Of a stretch of DNA of 64,000 bases, positions 23,631-35,001 are shown piece after piece. The translations under genes were made by a program, and so were the position numbers. Source of the DNA: Camellia lanceoleosa (Eukaryota; Streptophyta; Magnoliopsida; Ericales; Theaceae). The notes below the pieces were generated by a model, which saw only the letters and a list, made by a program, of their open reading frames with translations, was not told the DNA's origin and did not search any database. How positions within the stretch are numbered: the first letter of the stretch is position 1; the number at the start of each line of letters is the position of its first letter. The stretch covers positions 190,055,154 to 190,119,153 of the forward strand of contig CM045762.1 of NCBI GenBank assembly GCA_025200525.1, written 5' to 3'.

Positions 23631-24061
23631 TGTTTGGTTTGTGTTTTTTGAATTAAGTTTTTTGAAAACTAAGTTTTTTGGTTTTCGTGTTTTTTTTTTT
23701 GTTTTTAGTGGATATTTTTTAAATTTTAAACATTTTTTTTTACTTTTCAGATGCACCTTACTTAGATGTATCTAAAAAGTAAAAAAGTTGTGAAAAAATA
23801 TTTTAAAAAATTAATAAATACATAAAAATACAAAAAATATACTGAATTCTTGTATTTTTTTTGTATTTTGGGTATTTAGTGAATTTTTAAAAGATTTTCT
23901 TCACAATTTTTTTACTTTTTAGATACATCTAAGTTAGGTGTGCCTAAAAATTTTAAAAATTGCTTAAAATATTAAAAAAAATCAGTAAAAACAAAAAAAA
24001 ACATGGAAAATAAGAAAGTAGAATTTTCTGAAAAGTGTTTTTTGAATAGGGAAACCAAGCA
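23631..24061. mobile_element. MITE-like insertion inside element A
   Basis: AT-rich 430-bp stretch with inverted termini (TGTTTGGTTTGTGTTTTTTG at left; TGCTTGGTTTCCCTATTCAA at right in reverse). It contains paired inner segments such as CTTACTTAGATGTATCTAAA and CATCTAAGTTAGGTGTGCCT. No ORF. Confidence 0.55.
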
Positions 24062-24307
24062 TATGATTTTCACACTCTTGTGTTTGCTTCTGCCTTGCGC
24101 CAGTTGTGCTAGAAGTTTTGATTGAAACGGCAGTGCTTTTCACCTGCTCTTTTGTGCCTTGAACTCATTGCATTGTCCTAAGTTTTTTAAAAAAAAAAAA
24201 AAAACTTTTGAACACTGTGGTAAAAACGAAGAGGAAGGAATTCCTCGGGTTTTGCAAAACTTGATCAATTGAGAGAAAGAGAGGCGTGCTAAGCCCTTAA
24301 TAAATGA

Positions 24308-24990
24308 AATCATGTTTGTTAACGTGAGTACTGAGAAGGATCCTGGCTTGATCCAGATTGGTCCCACACCGTCTTCACCGCGAGTGATTAGTCGCTTTCT
24401 TAAAAGATTTCAAAAAATGTTTTGCGCGGTCCTGCGAAGATCTGTGTGGAATCGCTCTTGAGATTGTGCAGCTTAGGATCCCTCTCAGCCTCGAGACTCG
24501 ACCCCTCATTTTCAAACCTTGGACTAGAACTTAGAAATTTCAAAGGTCAACTACAATGTGAGGCCTGTGTGGCTAGATTTGAAGCAGCCCTCGAACAAGA
24601 GGCAAGAAAGTCAAATTAAGAAGATCAGTTGTGATCGAAAGAAGCTTGCAAAGCTAGATCAAAAGCACCCCTCGAACTAGGGGTAAAAAATATCAGACAT
24701 GCTCGAAGAGCCCAAAATGGATCGCTCCGCAAATTAATGTAGATCGGCAAGAATGCCAAACCCCAGAAGGGAGGAAAGAAGAAGGTATCGTTGAAAGACA
24801 ACTGAGTTCCGATCCACAACACTAGGGGTAGGTTCAGCGCCCCCCATTGGATGGACTTCTACAACATCAGCGAATAGCCATTCTCTTGGATTCAGATGGT
24901 TTCGAGATCTCAGAACCATTTGACATGGACAAAGCTACACTTTTACCCTTGAGACGCTCGCTGGGCCGAAAACCCGGAAGGGCGACCCAG
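24308..24990 (+). pseudogene. pol: Collapsed pol remnant of element A
   Basis: Three fragments that should be thousands of bases apart lie together. Near 24310-24430: VNVSTEKDPGLIQIGPTPSS and SRFLKRFQKM, the region just before reverse transcriptase. Near 24560-24610: CEACVARFEAALEQEARKS, an RNase H stub, repeated in decayed form near 24645-24695 (EACKARSKAPLELGVKN). Near 24770-24990: the GPY/F-like C-terminus ending LLDSDGFEISEPFDMDK and SLGRKPGRATQ. The RT palm and the integrase core are absent, as comparison with element C at 58300-61542 shows. Element A therefore depends on other elements for movement. Confidence 0.75.
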
Positions 24991-25560
24991 GCAAAAGTTA
25001 GAACAAGAAAAAAAGAAAAAGAACAAAAAAAAATGCAAAGAATGAAAAAAAAGAAAAAAAGAAAAATGAAGAAAATGAAAAAAAAAAAGATGAAAAAGAA
25101 AAGATGAAAAGAATTGAAAAGAAAAGAAGAAAAACATAGCTCGCAAGGTTAAAAACCCGGAAGGGCGGCCTTGGCAAAAGTTAGAGTGCAAAAGGAGAGG
25201 TTAAATACCCGAGTGTACCTTAACCTTGAACTACGTAAGGCTTGATTCCCATGTTTGGGATACGTAGGCAACTTCATTCTAAAGTCCAACCACAAACACT
25301 TCAAATTCGACTATGTCCATGTGATGGTTCTGGTCATCTTTGTTTTCTCTGTGTCCGAGAATTTGGTTGTGTTCGTCACTCTGAGGACTGACTATAATGC
25401 GTTGCGGTGCCATTCAAATGCGTTGTGGTGCCGTTCAAACAAGCGGCAACTTTCCGTTGCCATGCAGCTCTCTTCAAATAGAAGGCAATCCTCCTTCGGA
25501 TCTGAGGTCGTGCATCTCAAGAGTAGGTTCCGTGCTCGTTGAGCAGTGGCCGTTTGCAAA
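24991..25560 (+). other. Post-pol region of element A with A/G-rich tract
   Basis: A purine-rich stretch (25003-25138) dominated by GAAAAA words, then text homologous to element C at 61540-62000: AACCCGGAAGGGCGGCCTTG, CTTGATTCCCATGTTTGGGA and repeated GCAACTTTCCGTTGCCATGC-type words. No protein recognised. Lys-rich frames here are low-complexity. Confidence 0.6.
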
Positions 25561-25789
25561 AATAGTTTTTGAGAATTTTTACTGAGGTTGACTAATTTTC
25601 ACAAAAATTATTCTATCTTTTCCAAAACTGGACCATTTCTTGGACCCAAAAAAGGAAAATTTTCAGTGCTCATAGCCTGACTTGCATGATTTTAAATAAG
25701 AAAATTGAACAAGCATGTTAATATAACTCTCATGTTGGTCAAAACTGTTTTAGTAGAAAGCAAAAACAAAAAATGGTCAAAATGATGAA

Positions 25790-26345
25790 CTAGGGGCACA
25801 GTTGAGTCAAGCTTCCTGTCTTTTCCCCGTTGTCAATGCATTTACCAGAAAGGGCACCATACTTGCCAAGAAGGGCACAACGGAAGCTAACAAAAAAGGG
25901 CTGAAAGCTCTCTCATCCTCCGAGCAACAATGTATCAAACCAAGTGTGAAGCACAAATTGGAATGGATCAAGATATTCCTATACCTTCATCTGAGCAGAT
26001 CTGATCATGTCCAAACTCCCCAGTAGAGCATCGTCCACCGATGTCAGTTGTAGATTTGCTACACACCCAGTTGTAGCACAGCCCCTCTATTGGAGAAACT
26101 CACTGTTGTGAACAAGAAGAAAAATCTAGCGGAATGCTAGAGGCAAGAGCCCATAACTTTCTGTTTATCCATCAACCACTTAGGAAAGAGATAAAAAATG
26201 AGAGATTGAAGAATAAAGAGATATGCGCTGAGAGAAAAAGTGAGGAAAAGGGGTTTTTTTTTCAGAAAAACAGAGTCTGAGGGCCGAGTGATGTGAAAAA
26301 CACAAATAAGAAAGGGTGGGAAACACTACCCAAGGAAATAGGCTC
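25790..26345 (-). pseudogene. Remnant of the antisense ORF of element A
   Basis: Aligns in order with the antisense gene of element C (62200-62900). It retains the segment around the intron: the branch/T-rich end, TTTATCCATCAACCACTTAG (reverse strand) and the flank GGGTGGGAAACACTACC. Exon reading frames are not maintained. Element A thus once carried the same antisense, intron-containing gene. Confidence 0.55.
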
Positions 26346-27429
26346 CCTGTGCACGTCTGAGTGTCGTGTCTTTTGTTTTGTTTCGATTCTTGTTTTGAGT
26401 CGTTTCGAGTGTTACTCGATGTGTTTAGGTTGTTTACCTTTTGTTTTTTTTTTGTTGAGTCATTTTTGCTGTGGTCAGTCGTAGGCTCAATACCCCAGTC
26501 CAGAACTCATTTCTCGATTTAAAAAATAAATCGTTTTGTGCTCAGAGTGTTGTGCCATTCTCTACATTTGTGCAAAACAGAATTTGTTCTTTCATAAAAT
26601 CGCAGGGTTCAACCCAGGTCATGTGAGAATAGTAGAACCAGGAACTATCTGATGCTATAATGGTTTCGGACTGTAAAGCAAAAGCAAAAGAGGAAAATGT
26701 CGGGCATCTGAGTTTGTTCCAACTTCAGTAAGCTCTGAGATTGCATTCCGTATGCACCTCGTCAGGCCTTGTCAATGCTTCGAAGAATGAGTGTGCCTCT
26801 ACCTCAAGCTCAAGATCAAGTCTGCTTCAAGCCAGAATGGCGATCAAAAGTGCTCTCCCTGAGTACCATTCCCTGCCAGAGGCATCTCGGCTGTGTTCCT
26901 AATGAGTTCCTAGGAGACCAACTGCGACGGTGGAAACTAGAGTTTGAATAGATGATCCCTAGAACGTAAAGGTTCGGGATTTCCGAGACTAAAGTCTGGT
27001 TTAAATACCCAGGGGTGTATCCCCGGCTTGAAATCTGTATGGAAGCCCCATAGGTTGAGATAGCGTGTATGCACCTCAATTCTGGATACTGAACCAACCT
27101 AGTCTATCACCCCGTTAGAGAATAGGGAAAGTTGTGAATATGATCAGGAAGAAAGGCAGCATCCAAAGTGTTCTACGTGAAGAACCCTTGTCAGCATTTC
27201 AGAGCCTTTGTACTGTAAGTTGAAGGTAAGTGTTCGAAGAGAACAAGGGAAGATCCCCATCGGAGAAGAGCGGTTCACTGCCACTCACCTCATGAGGTGC
27301 TTTCTAAAGCGCCGCTTTGTCCATTTATTGCTTTCCTTAAGCATCATGCATTGTAATGCATTGTACCTATCAAATTTCTTTCTCAGTTATGCACGATATT
27401 GTATGTACGGTTCATTCAAAGAAGTTCCG

Positions 27430-28980
27430 TTTAAGATCATTTATTTAGTGTATCAATCACACTTCATTCACTTAGTGTATCAATTACACTCTAATTTGTT
27501 TAGTGTATCAATCACACTTCATTCACTTTGTGTATCTATTACACTCTCACTCATTTAGTGTATCAATCACACTTCATTCATTTTGTGTATCTATTACACA
27601 CATTCTCATTTTGTGTATCTATCACGCACATATTCACTTTTGTGTATCTATCACACACCTTCTCATTTTCTGTATCTATCACACTTCATTCATCTTGTGT
27701 ATCTATCACACACATATTCACTTTTGTGTATCAATCACACTTCACCTTTTGTGTATCCATCACACTTTGTTCACTAAGTGTATCTATCACACTTCGTGTT
27801 CACCTTCAGTGTATCCATCACACATTCACCTTTTGTGTATCCATCACACTTGTTCACTTAGTGCATCTATCACACTTCGTGTTCACATTTAGTATATCAA
27901 TCATATTCTGTTCACTAAGTGCATCTATCACACTTCGTGTTCACATTTAGTATATCTATCATACCTTGTTCACTTAGTGCATCTATCACACTTCGTGTTC
28001 ACCTTTAGTATATCAATCATACCCTGTTCACTCAATGCATCTATCACACTTTGTGTTCACCTTTAGTATATCAATCATACCCTGTTCACTCAGTGCATCT
28101 ATCACACTTCATGTTCACCTTTAGTATATCCATCATACTTGTTCACTAAGTGCATCTATCACACTTCGTGTTCACCTTTAGTATATCTATCATACTTGTT
28201 CAGTAAGTGCATCTATCACACTTCGTGTTCACCTTTAGTGTATCTATCATACTTGTTCACTTAGTGCATCTATCACACTTTGTGTTCCCCCTTTGTGTAT
28301 CCATCACACTTGTTCACTCAGTGCATCTATCACACTTTGTGTTCACCTTTAGTGTATCCATCACACTTGTTCACTCAGTGCATCTATCACACTTTGTGTT
28401 CACCTTTTGTGTATCCATCACACTTGTTCACTTAGTGCATCTATCACACTCTGTGTTCACCTTTTGTGTATCCATCACACCTTGTTCACTTAGTGCATCT
28501 ATCACACTTTGTGTTCACCCTTTGTGTATCTATCACACTGTGCTCACCACACTCGCTTAGTGTATCTATCACGCGCTCAGCTACTGTATCTATCACATTT
28601 TGCTTCATATAGTGTATCTATCACACTGTGCTCACCACACTCGCTTAGTGTATCTATCACGCGCTCAGCTACTGTATCTATCACATTTTGCTTCATATAG
28701 TGTATCTATCACATGCTCACTTTGTGTATCTATCACACATTCACTTTTTGTGTCCATCACACTATGCTCACCATGCTCGCTTTGTGTATCAATCACACAT
28801 GTTCGCTTTATGTATCAATCACACACGTTCGCTTTGTGTATAAATCACACACTCTCGCTTTGTGTATCTGTCATAGCTTGTTCACTTAGTGCATCTATCA
28901 CACTCTGTGTTCACCATTTTGTGTATCTATCACACTACATCTGCTTTGTGTATCTACCACATATGCACACTGTATTCGCA
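27430..28980. repeat. Satellite-like tandem array in 3' UTR of element A
   Basis: About 1.55 kb of units built on GTGTATCTATCACACTT. At the edges the monomer is about 28-32 bp. Between 27861 and 28493 it is a regular dimer of period 57-58 bp, with unit starts at 27861, 27919, 27977, 28035, 28093, 28150, 28207, 28264, 28321, 28378, 28435 and 28493. Each dimer alternates GTGCATCTATCACAC and GTRTATCTATCATAC types. A third unit type with GCGCTCAGCTACTGTATC follows (28560-28700). All frames are open through it, so the predicted peptides are artefacts. Confidence 0.92.
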
Positions 28981-29260
28981 GTGAGAATTGCAGTAATTCT
29001 CTTACACCCTTTCTGCATTGGAATGTAGCTTGGTTTCTACTTGCTTAAAACTGTTGCGTGTTATGCTTCGTTACAACTTTCTTTGCATGATCATAAGTTA
29101 TGCTCGGCTTTGTGCATTGTCTTGCATCTTGCCCCTGCCTTCGGGCGCATATCTTTATCTATAGCTTGTATGCTTTGTCTAAGTCTTCGGCCTTGTCAAA
29201 AATGGATCGTCTTTGGGCTTTGACATTCACCCCCATCATTGTTATGACTTTCAAGTTCTG

Positions 29261-29275
29261 TCAAAGAGAGGCAAC
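29261..29275 (+). other. Polypurine tract of element A
   Basis: TCAAAGAGAGGCAAC lies directly before the 3' LTR. The same position in element B (minus strand, 46481-46495) reads TCAAAGAGGGGCAAC. Confidence 0.75.
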
Positions 29276-29629
29276 TGTAGACACCGCATTTTCTACCGTC
29301 CTCAAGACTTGGACGTCATCGTTTGAACACTCGATGATCATCTTTGTTCGTGTTCGTCTTGAGTTCTCGGAGGTTTCGGCCGCGCGTCTTGCCTCAAGAC
29401 CTCTTGACTTGTTTGTTTTGTGTTTGGTTTTGCACCAAACACTTGCTGTTTTGCTTCTAAGGGTGGGAAATAGCTTGTTGGCCATCCCCACACCTCACCG
29501 GCCATGGCTTGAGGCCACCGGCCCTGTTTTATTGCCATCGGCCATTAGTGATGGCCGACCGGCACTGTTTTTGGTCGACCGCCCATTTGTTTTGGTCGAT
29601 CGGCCACTTTTTCTGGTTGAGACCTTTTC

Positions 29630-30035
29630 TTGAGGGGGTTTGAACCTTTTGAACCCTTGGTTCTAGTTTCTTGAGGAAGCTTGAACCTTTTGAACCCTTG
29701 GTTCTAACTTCTTGAGGAAGCTTGAACCTTTTGAACTCTTGGTTTTAGCTTCTTGAGGAAGCTTGAACCTTTTGAACCCTCGCTCTAGCTTCTCCAAGAA
29801 GCTTGAACCCTTTGCTCCAAGCTTCTAAGAGAAGCTTAAACCCTTGTCTAGCTGCTCCAAGAAGCTTCACCCTTTTGTCTAGCTTCTCCAAGAAGCTTGA
29901 CCCCTTTTGCTTCAAGCTTCTATGAGAAGCTTGACCCCTTTGCCTAGCTTCTCCAAGAAGCTTAGCCCTTTTGCTTCAAGCTTCTAAGAGAAGCTTGGCC
30001 CCTTTGCTCCAAGCTTTCAAGAGAAGCTTGCACCC
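29630..30035. repeat. AAGCTT-containing palindromic minisatellite in U3 of 3' LTR
   Basis: Counterpart of the array at 17380-17790, with the same unit types but a different number and order of units, showing unit turnover after insertion or between template copies. Confidence 0.87.
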
Positions 30036-30044
30036 TTGTTCCTC

Positions 30045-30051
30045 TATAAAA
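30045..30051 (+). promoter_or_regulatory. TATA box of element A 3' LTR
   Basis: TATAAAA in the sequence CCTCTATAAAAGAAGAGCTC, identical context to the 5' LTR. If active it would read outward into HCF107 exon 3 on the same strand. Confidence 0.65.
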
Positions 30052-30513
30052 GAAGAGCTCCTCTTCCATTGTAAAGGTTCTAAGAAATTTGTCTAAGGCA
30101 AAAAACACACACTTCCCTCCATATCTCTACATTCCAATCTCCAAACTCCATAGTTCTTGCACATTTACACTCCACCTCTTAGCCTAACACCTCCAACACC
30201 AACCTAAGGATCTTGGAGGCCATTTTCAGAGGCTAAGGGACTGCTTTTTCTGGACCAAGAAGCTGCTGTCCCCTTTTGGCTACAAGGGTAACCCATTTTA
30301 CCCTATTTTGGTCTTTATTTTGCTTCTTCTTTTAGCCATACTTAGAAGCATTTTCGAGCTTTTTCATAAACTAGAAAAAGTCTTCTTTTGAGCTCCTTTT
30401 CAAGTTTTTTTAAGATCACTTTTGTGTTTGGGTTGTTTACCCCCTCTTAGACCTTGTTTGGCCTCATTTTTGTGCCTTTTTTGTGAGCTTCGGGACCACC
30501 TTGTTTGGGCCTA

Positions 30514-30549
30514 CTCACCACTGAAATCTTGATGGATTTCAATGGTGAG
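30514..30549 (+). other. Conserved LTR stem-loop, element A 3' LTR
   Basis: CTCACCACTGAAATC against GATTTCAATGGTGAG with loop TTGATG. One C-A mismatch has arisen relative to the 5' LTR copy. Confidence 0.8.
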
Positions 30550-33500
30550 GATGGTGTCTTAAGGTCCTAAGAAGGAGAGGGCCATCCTTTCTCCTTATTG
30601 TCTTCAAAAAGTGCCATTTTAGCCTCATGTGTGAGCACCATTTTTAAGTTCATGTTGGCCATGTCTTAAGTGTTATTTGTGCTTATTTTGCCATAATATA
30701 GCACTTTTTTTACTTGGTTTAGACACACCATGCATGCCTTGCATACTTGTCTTGTAATGCCATGAATTTGCCTTAACATGCTTTAGGCTTTGACCCTTGT
30801 TCTAGCATGATTTTGGCCAAGCTTTGTGAAGCTTTTATGCATGTTTTAGTATGATTTAGCTCTATTTTTAGTTTCTTTGGTCATGCTCAACATGTTTTGT
30901 ATAGTCTCTTTGCATTCTAGCTTGTAGGCCTTGAGTGTGTAAAGTCATGAGCATATTTTTCTTGATTTGTTTAGTTTGTTTGGCACCTTTTCTAACATAA
31001 TTTCAGAGCTTAGTATGCATACCAGGTCTCCATATTCATCTCTTTTAAGTGCGCTTAAGAGTCCCTCCTTTATGCTTAAGTGTTGGTCCATTTGCATGTA
31101 TGATTGTATGTGTACTTGGCCCCCATTTCCTTAGCATTTGGCCACTGTTTTGGGCCTAGTTGAGAGCTGCCCAAATTAGTTTAAGACCATTCTAGCATGT
31201 TCTTGCATGCTTGCCCTATGTGTTGTTGCATACTTGGCCTTGTTCTATGCTTGTTACATTGCATTTTGCATATTTGATACATTGCACCTTTGCATGCTCA
31301 GGTTGTAATGCATTTGGCATGAATTGTACTTAACATGTTGTCCATGTTGCATCTTGCATGCTTGCATGGTTAAGATTACACTTTGCATGTTTGCTAACTT
31401 GCATACTTAGCCTCCATGTCTAGGTTGCATTGCATAGAGCATGCATGCTTTGCCTCTTGAATTGAGTATGATAGAGGTTGGGCTTTATCTGTTTATTTGG
31501 TTTGCATGTCATTTGAAATCAAAATGCACAACTTGGTTTCTTGGGCCATCACGCATTGAAATGTGCGATTGGTGGTCCGAGAATCGAGTACCATCCCCCT
31601 TTGAGTCATAAACATGATAAGGGGTGTGTTGGTGCACACATTTTCTTGAAATGCATTGCCATGCCTTGTTTTGCCCTCTGCTGCTCTCAAAACAGGTTCT
31701 GCAGGAAGCTTTGGCCGGTCGACTACATCAAGTGCCGATCGACCAATGATGGATGGCCGATAGCTCCATAGATGGTTGATGACCACTTCCCTTTGGCCGG
31801 TGACCATTCCTCATGGCCGGTGGCATTCCCCAGTGTTCATAAGGTGTACCTTGGGACTTGTGCAGTCCTCAGAGGAGCAGAGCAGGGTAAACAGAGGCAG
31901 CTTGTGCATGGCATTGGATTTACGGGCAAAGTTAATCCGAGCATGCGTGCATCCCTCTTCCCGAGGCCTTTTATCATTTTCCTTAGCTTAATTGATTTGT
32001 TAATTAATTACGTGGTCTGTAAATTATTTAATTAGCTTGTAGGTTAATCAAATTGTATTATTTTTTTGGTCCCTCCGAGCGAGGTTGAATTGTAATAAGC
32101 GTGCGTGTGTGTGATGCATGTCTTCCAACCCCACGTCTTTCTCCCTTTTATTTACCAGCTTATGATGGTTAGATTAGGGCATGTTTCAATTAGCATACTT
32201 ATGCTCTCATGTTTGCACCATTCATCTGTATTGCATGCACTGGGCTCGGCGCATCATACTAACTGCATTGTATTTCAATTCCAAGTTGAATACGTGTTAG
32301 TTGTAGCATCTCATATGCCATTCTTAGGATAGCCGGGCCTATTTCTAGTTTCATTTTGCATATGTTGCATTAGCCATCTTAACATGAACTAGGATCATGC
32401 TTCGATTACTAACTGGTTTCTGTTTTGGCTTGGAGTACTCAGTAAGTGTTTATGCTTTAGCATCCTTACATGTGTGTGAGTGATTGCCATGATAGCATGC
32501 TTACCATGAGGCTATGTGCTTATGTGATATATATGCCTGAGTGCCTGTGGGTAAAGGTTGGATTTTCTAAATTGGAACAATGCATTAACTATGAGTTTTA
32601 AGCCCATTAGATAGTGGCAAAACCATCTTTTCTAAGCCCACTTGAGGGTGGAAAAGCCTGCATTTTAGCCTACTTGTGAGTGGCAAACCATTTTCAAAAC
32701 AAACATGAAATGTTTTGTTCCAATTCAGGCGATCCGGTCTATACTTGTATGCTATGCGCATCACATAGTAATTCTAGGCTAATAAACCGGAATAAGAACA
32801 CATAATATTTTCAAAACTCGATATCATGGTTAGTAGAGGCCGATCTTTAATCAGGCGAGCAGGGGTGCTCATAGCTGACCTTCCCCAATCGTACCCAAGT
32901 TCCCGAGCCGAGGCAACTTTGGTGATAACGAACACGTGGCCTTAGGCAACGAGTCAGGGTTTCCTAAATTTCCCCCCAAAATAAAATATTTAGGTGGTGA
33001 CTCTGTATCTGGTAAAGCAGTCCATGTTTGGCACTTTTTTCAAAAAAATCTATTTTCAAAAACGATTTGCCGGATTTGGACTCTTTAATGATTCATCGGT
33101 CTTGCATTGCACTCTACGAGATTGGATCTGAGACCATGACATTGAGTCATGAATGTAGTGAGCCCAAATTGAGCGAGCAGGGGTTCTCCCCGGGGCGTTG
33201 AGGACATCTACAATATCCTTTACTTGAATTTGCATTATTGAAATGTTTTCATTTTTACTGCTCATTAATTTTCCCCACCTCTTTTGTGGCATGCAGTGTT
33301 GAGGAACTTATCTTTCCAATTATGCAATTAGACAATGTTTAACATGTCCCCCTAGGTAGATCAATTTGTACAATTTTTTCTTAATTAGACTTACTGATTA
33401 AAGTTAAGGCTTTGTTGAATTATGTGTTTTGGAGTCAAACATGTTTGGTTTAACTAATAAACTTGATTTAAACTACAGTAGATTAAATCGGTTAGTGTCT

Positions 33501-33900
33501 TTACTGTGGGTTCAACGCTAAAATAACCTTTAGCTCACAAGCCGCTTTCTCCGTTTAACAATATCCACCATGTTATACAAATAACTCAGGAATATGATGC
33601 TGACTCATTAGTTAAACATTGTCTAAAATCCAATTTCCTTATAGCAGTCGAGTTTGTTTCTCCTAGCATATGCCAGTGGCTATTATTGTTCCCGGATATG
33701 GAGAAATTATTAGATTTTTATTTATCATTTTAACTTAGATTTAAGCAAACTATGTTAAGTCAATTACACATGTTTGGTTTTCACTTAGATAAGTAGTGTT
33801 AATGTGACTGTTGCCTCCTTATCCTTTCATTATTATTATTGATTATTATCCTTATTTTTTTGCATTAGAAGTTTACATGGATTCATTCTTTTGAAAACAA

Positions 33901-34205
33901 TGTTGGGCTGTTCTGGAAAATAAGATCATAAATGTAAGGAGAGCTAGAGAATTGTTTGATGCTACCACTGTTGCTGATAAGAGACATATTGCAGCCTGGC
34001 ATGGATGGGCAGTTTGGAGCTAAAACAAGGAAATATAAAGAAGGCAAGAAATCTCCTTGGTAAAGGTCTCAAATATTGTGGTGGAAACGAGTACATATAC
34101 CAGACACTTGCATTGCTCGAGGTTAAAGCAACCCGTTATGAGTAGGCGAGGTATTTATTCAAGTAGGCCACCAAATCTAATCCCAAAAGCTGTGCAAGCT
34201 GGCTT
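33901..34205 (+). pseudogene. HCF107: HCF107 exon 3, most damaged exon
   Basis: Begins CWAVLENKIINVRRARELFD directly after AA (33899-33900), where an AG acceptor is expected. After AAWHGWAV one T is missing from a T-run (34013-34015), shifting the frame. In the original frame the exon continues ELKQGNIKKARNLLGKGLKY, then VKATRYE-stop-ARYLFK-stop-ATKSNPKSCASWL at donor CTT|GTAAGT. Both stops are TAG in positions where a Gln (CAG) fits the family. The length is 305 bp, or 306 with the base restored. Confidence 0.9.
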
Positions 34206-34317
34206 GTAAGTGTTCTTCTTAAGGCAACCTTTCGTTGTCAGAGGATGATTTTATGTTTTATGTTGCAGGGTTCATTGAAGTTTGTTTTCTTGTATCCCTC
34301 TACTTTTTTTGGTACAG

Positions 34318-34377
34318 GCATGGGCACAATTGGAGATGCAACAGGAAAACAACCGCATTGCTCGGCAACGTTTTGAG
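34318..34377 (+). pseudogene. HCF107: HCF107 exon 4 (intact)
   Basis: Sixty bases, 20 codons, AWAQLEMQQENNRIARQRFE, bounded by TACAG| and GAG|GTTATG. No lesion. Confidence 0.9.
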
Positions 34378-34755
34378 GTTATGTTTTTGTTGCCTTAATT
34401 ATGGGTTCCCTTGGTGTCATTTCCTTTAGACTTCTTCAGAAGCGCTTAATCATGTTCTCTTTTCCTATTCCCTTACTTGTTAGTCTATATTATTTTATTG
34501 GACAAATTATGCCTGTGATCCCTTCACTTTTCCCTTTGTACCATAAAACGTTTGTAATCAATTGGACCAAAATTAAAAATTCAAGGTCAAAATTGAACCA
34601 ATTGAAACTGCAACGACCAAATTGACATAGAGGGCAAAGTGCGAGGACTCTTGGCTTAATTTGAACTATTTTATTTCTTTTGTAACTTTACAGAATGTTA
34701 CAGCTTTGCTATCTATCATCAGATGCATAAAACCTTCCTCTCTTCTAAATTACAG

Positions 34756-35001
34756 AAAGCAGTCCAAGCCAGTCCAAAGAATAGGTTTGCCTGGCATGTA
34801 TGGGGAGTCTTTGAAGCTAATCGGGGGAATATTGATCTTGGAAGGAAACTTTTAAAGATAGGTCATGCAGTGAATCCCAGGGATCCTGTTCTTCTTCAGT
34901 CTCTTGCATTATTGGAATACAAATACTCAACTGCAAATTATGCCCGAGTGTTGTTCAAGAGAGCATCTGAACTGGACCCAAGGCACCAACCTATATGGAT
35001 T
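34756..35001 (+). pseudogene. HCF107: HCF107 exon 5 (intact)
   Basis: Eighty-two open codons between TTACAG| and ATT|GTAAGT: KAVQASPKNRFAWHVWGVFE, ANRGNIDLGRKLLKIGHAVN, and so on to SELDPRHQPIWI. Contains typical HAT-repeat Trp, Phe and Asp-Pro positions. Confidence 0.92.

Larger units (their letters stand above)
17021..33212 (+). mobile_element. Element A: complete 16.2-kb Tat/Ogre-like LTR retrotransposon, non-autonomous
   Basis: Two LTRs of about 3.9 kb bound it (TGTAGACACC ... TCTACA), with a perfect 5-bp duplication ATATC outside (17016-17020 and 33213-33217). In order, the interior holds a PBS, a leader, a decayed gag, a collapsed pol remnant, an antisense-gene remnant with its intron, a 3' tandem-repeat array and a polypurine tract. 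Large size, very long LTRs, a TGGCGACTC-type PBS and repeats in the 3' UTR point to the Tat/Ogre lineage of Ty3/gypsy. By eye the LTRs differ at roughly 4-5% of sites in the first 390 bp, so the insertion is not very recent. It lies in HCF107 intron 2, same orientation as the gene. Confidence 0.9.
29276..33212 (+). repeat. 3' LTR of element A
   Basis: Near-identical in layout to 17021-20944: same AAGCTT minisatellite (29630-30035), TATA box (30045), stem-loop (30514-30549, one mismatch) and CCGGCC cluster (31710-31825). Preceded by the polypurine tract and followed by ATATC. Confidence 0.92.

Noticed and set aside
24847..25107. Lys/Glu-rich protein
   Set aside because: Only the first part matches the end of pol; the rest is an A/G-rich low-complexity tract.
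27503..28028. Long overlapping frames encoding Ile/Tyr/His/Thr-rich peptides
   Set aside because: All three frames are open only because the tandem unit has no stop codons; the peptides just restate the repeat.
27861..28550. Possible CRISPR-like array (regular spacing of similar repeats)
   Set aside because: The 'spacers' are themselves near-identical and the setting is a plant retrotransposon; this is a satellite dimer array.
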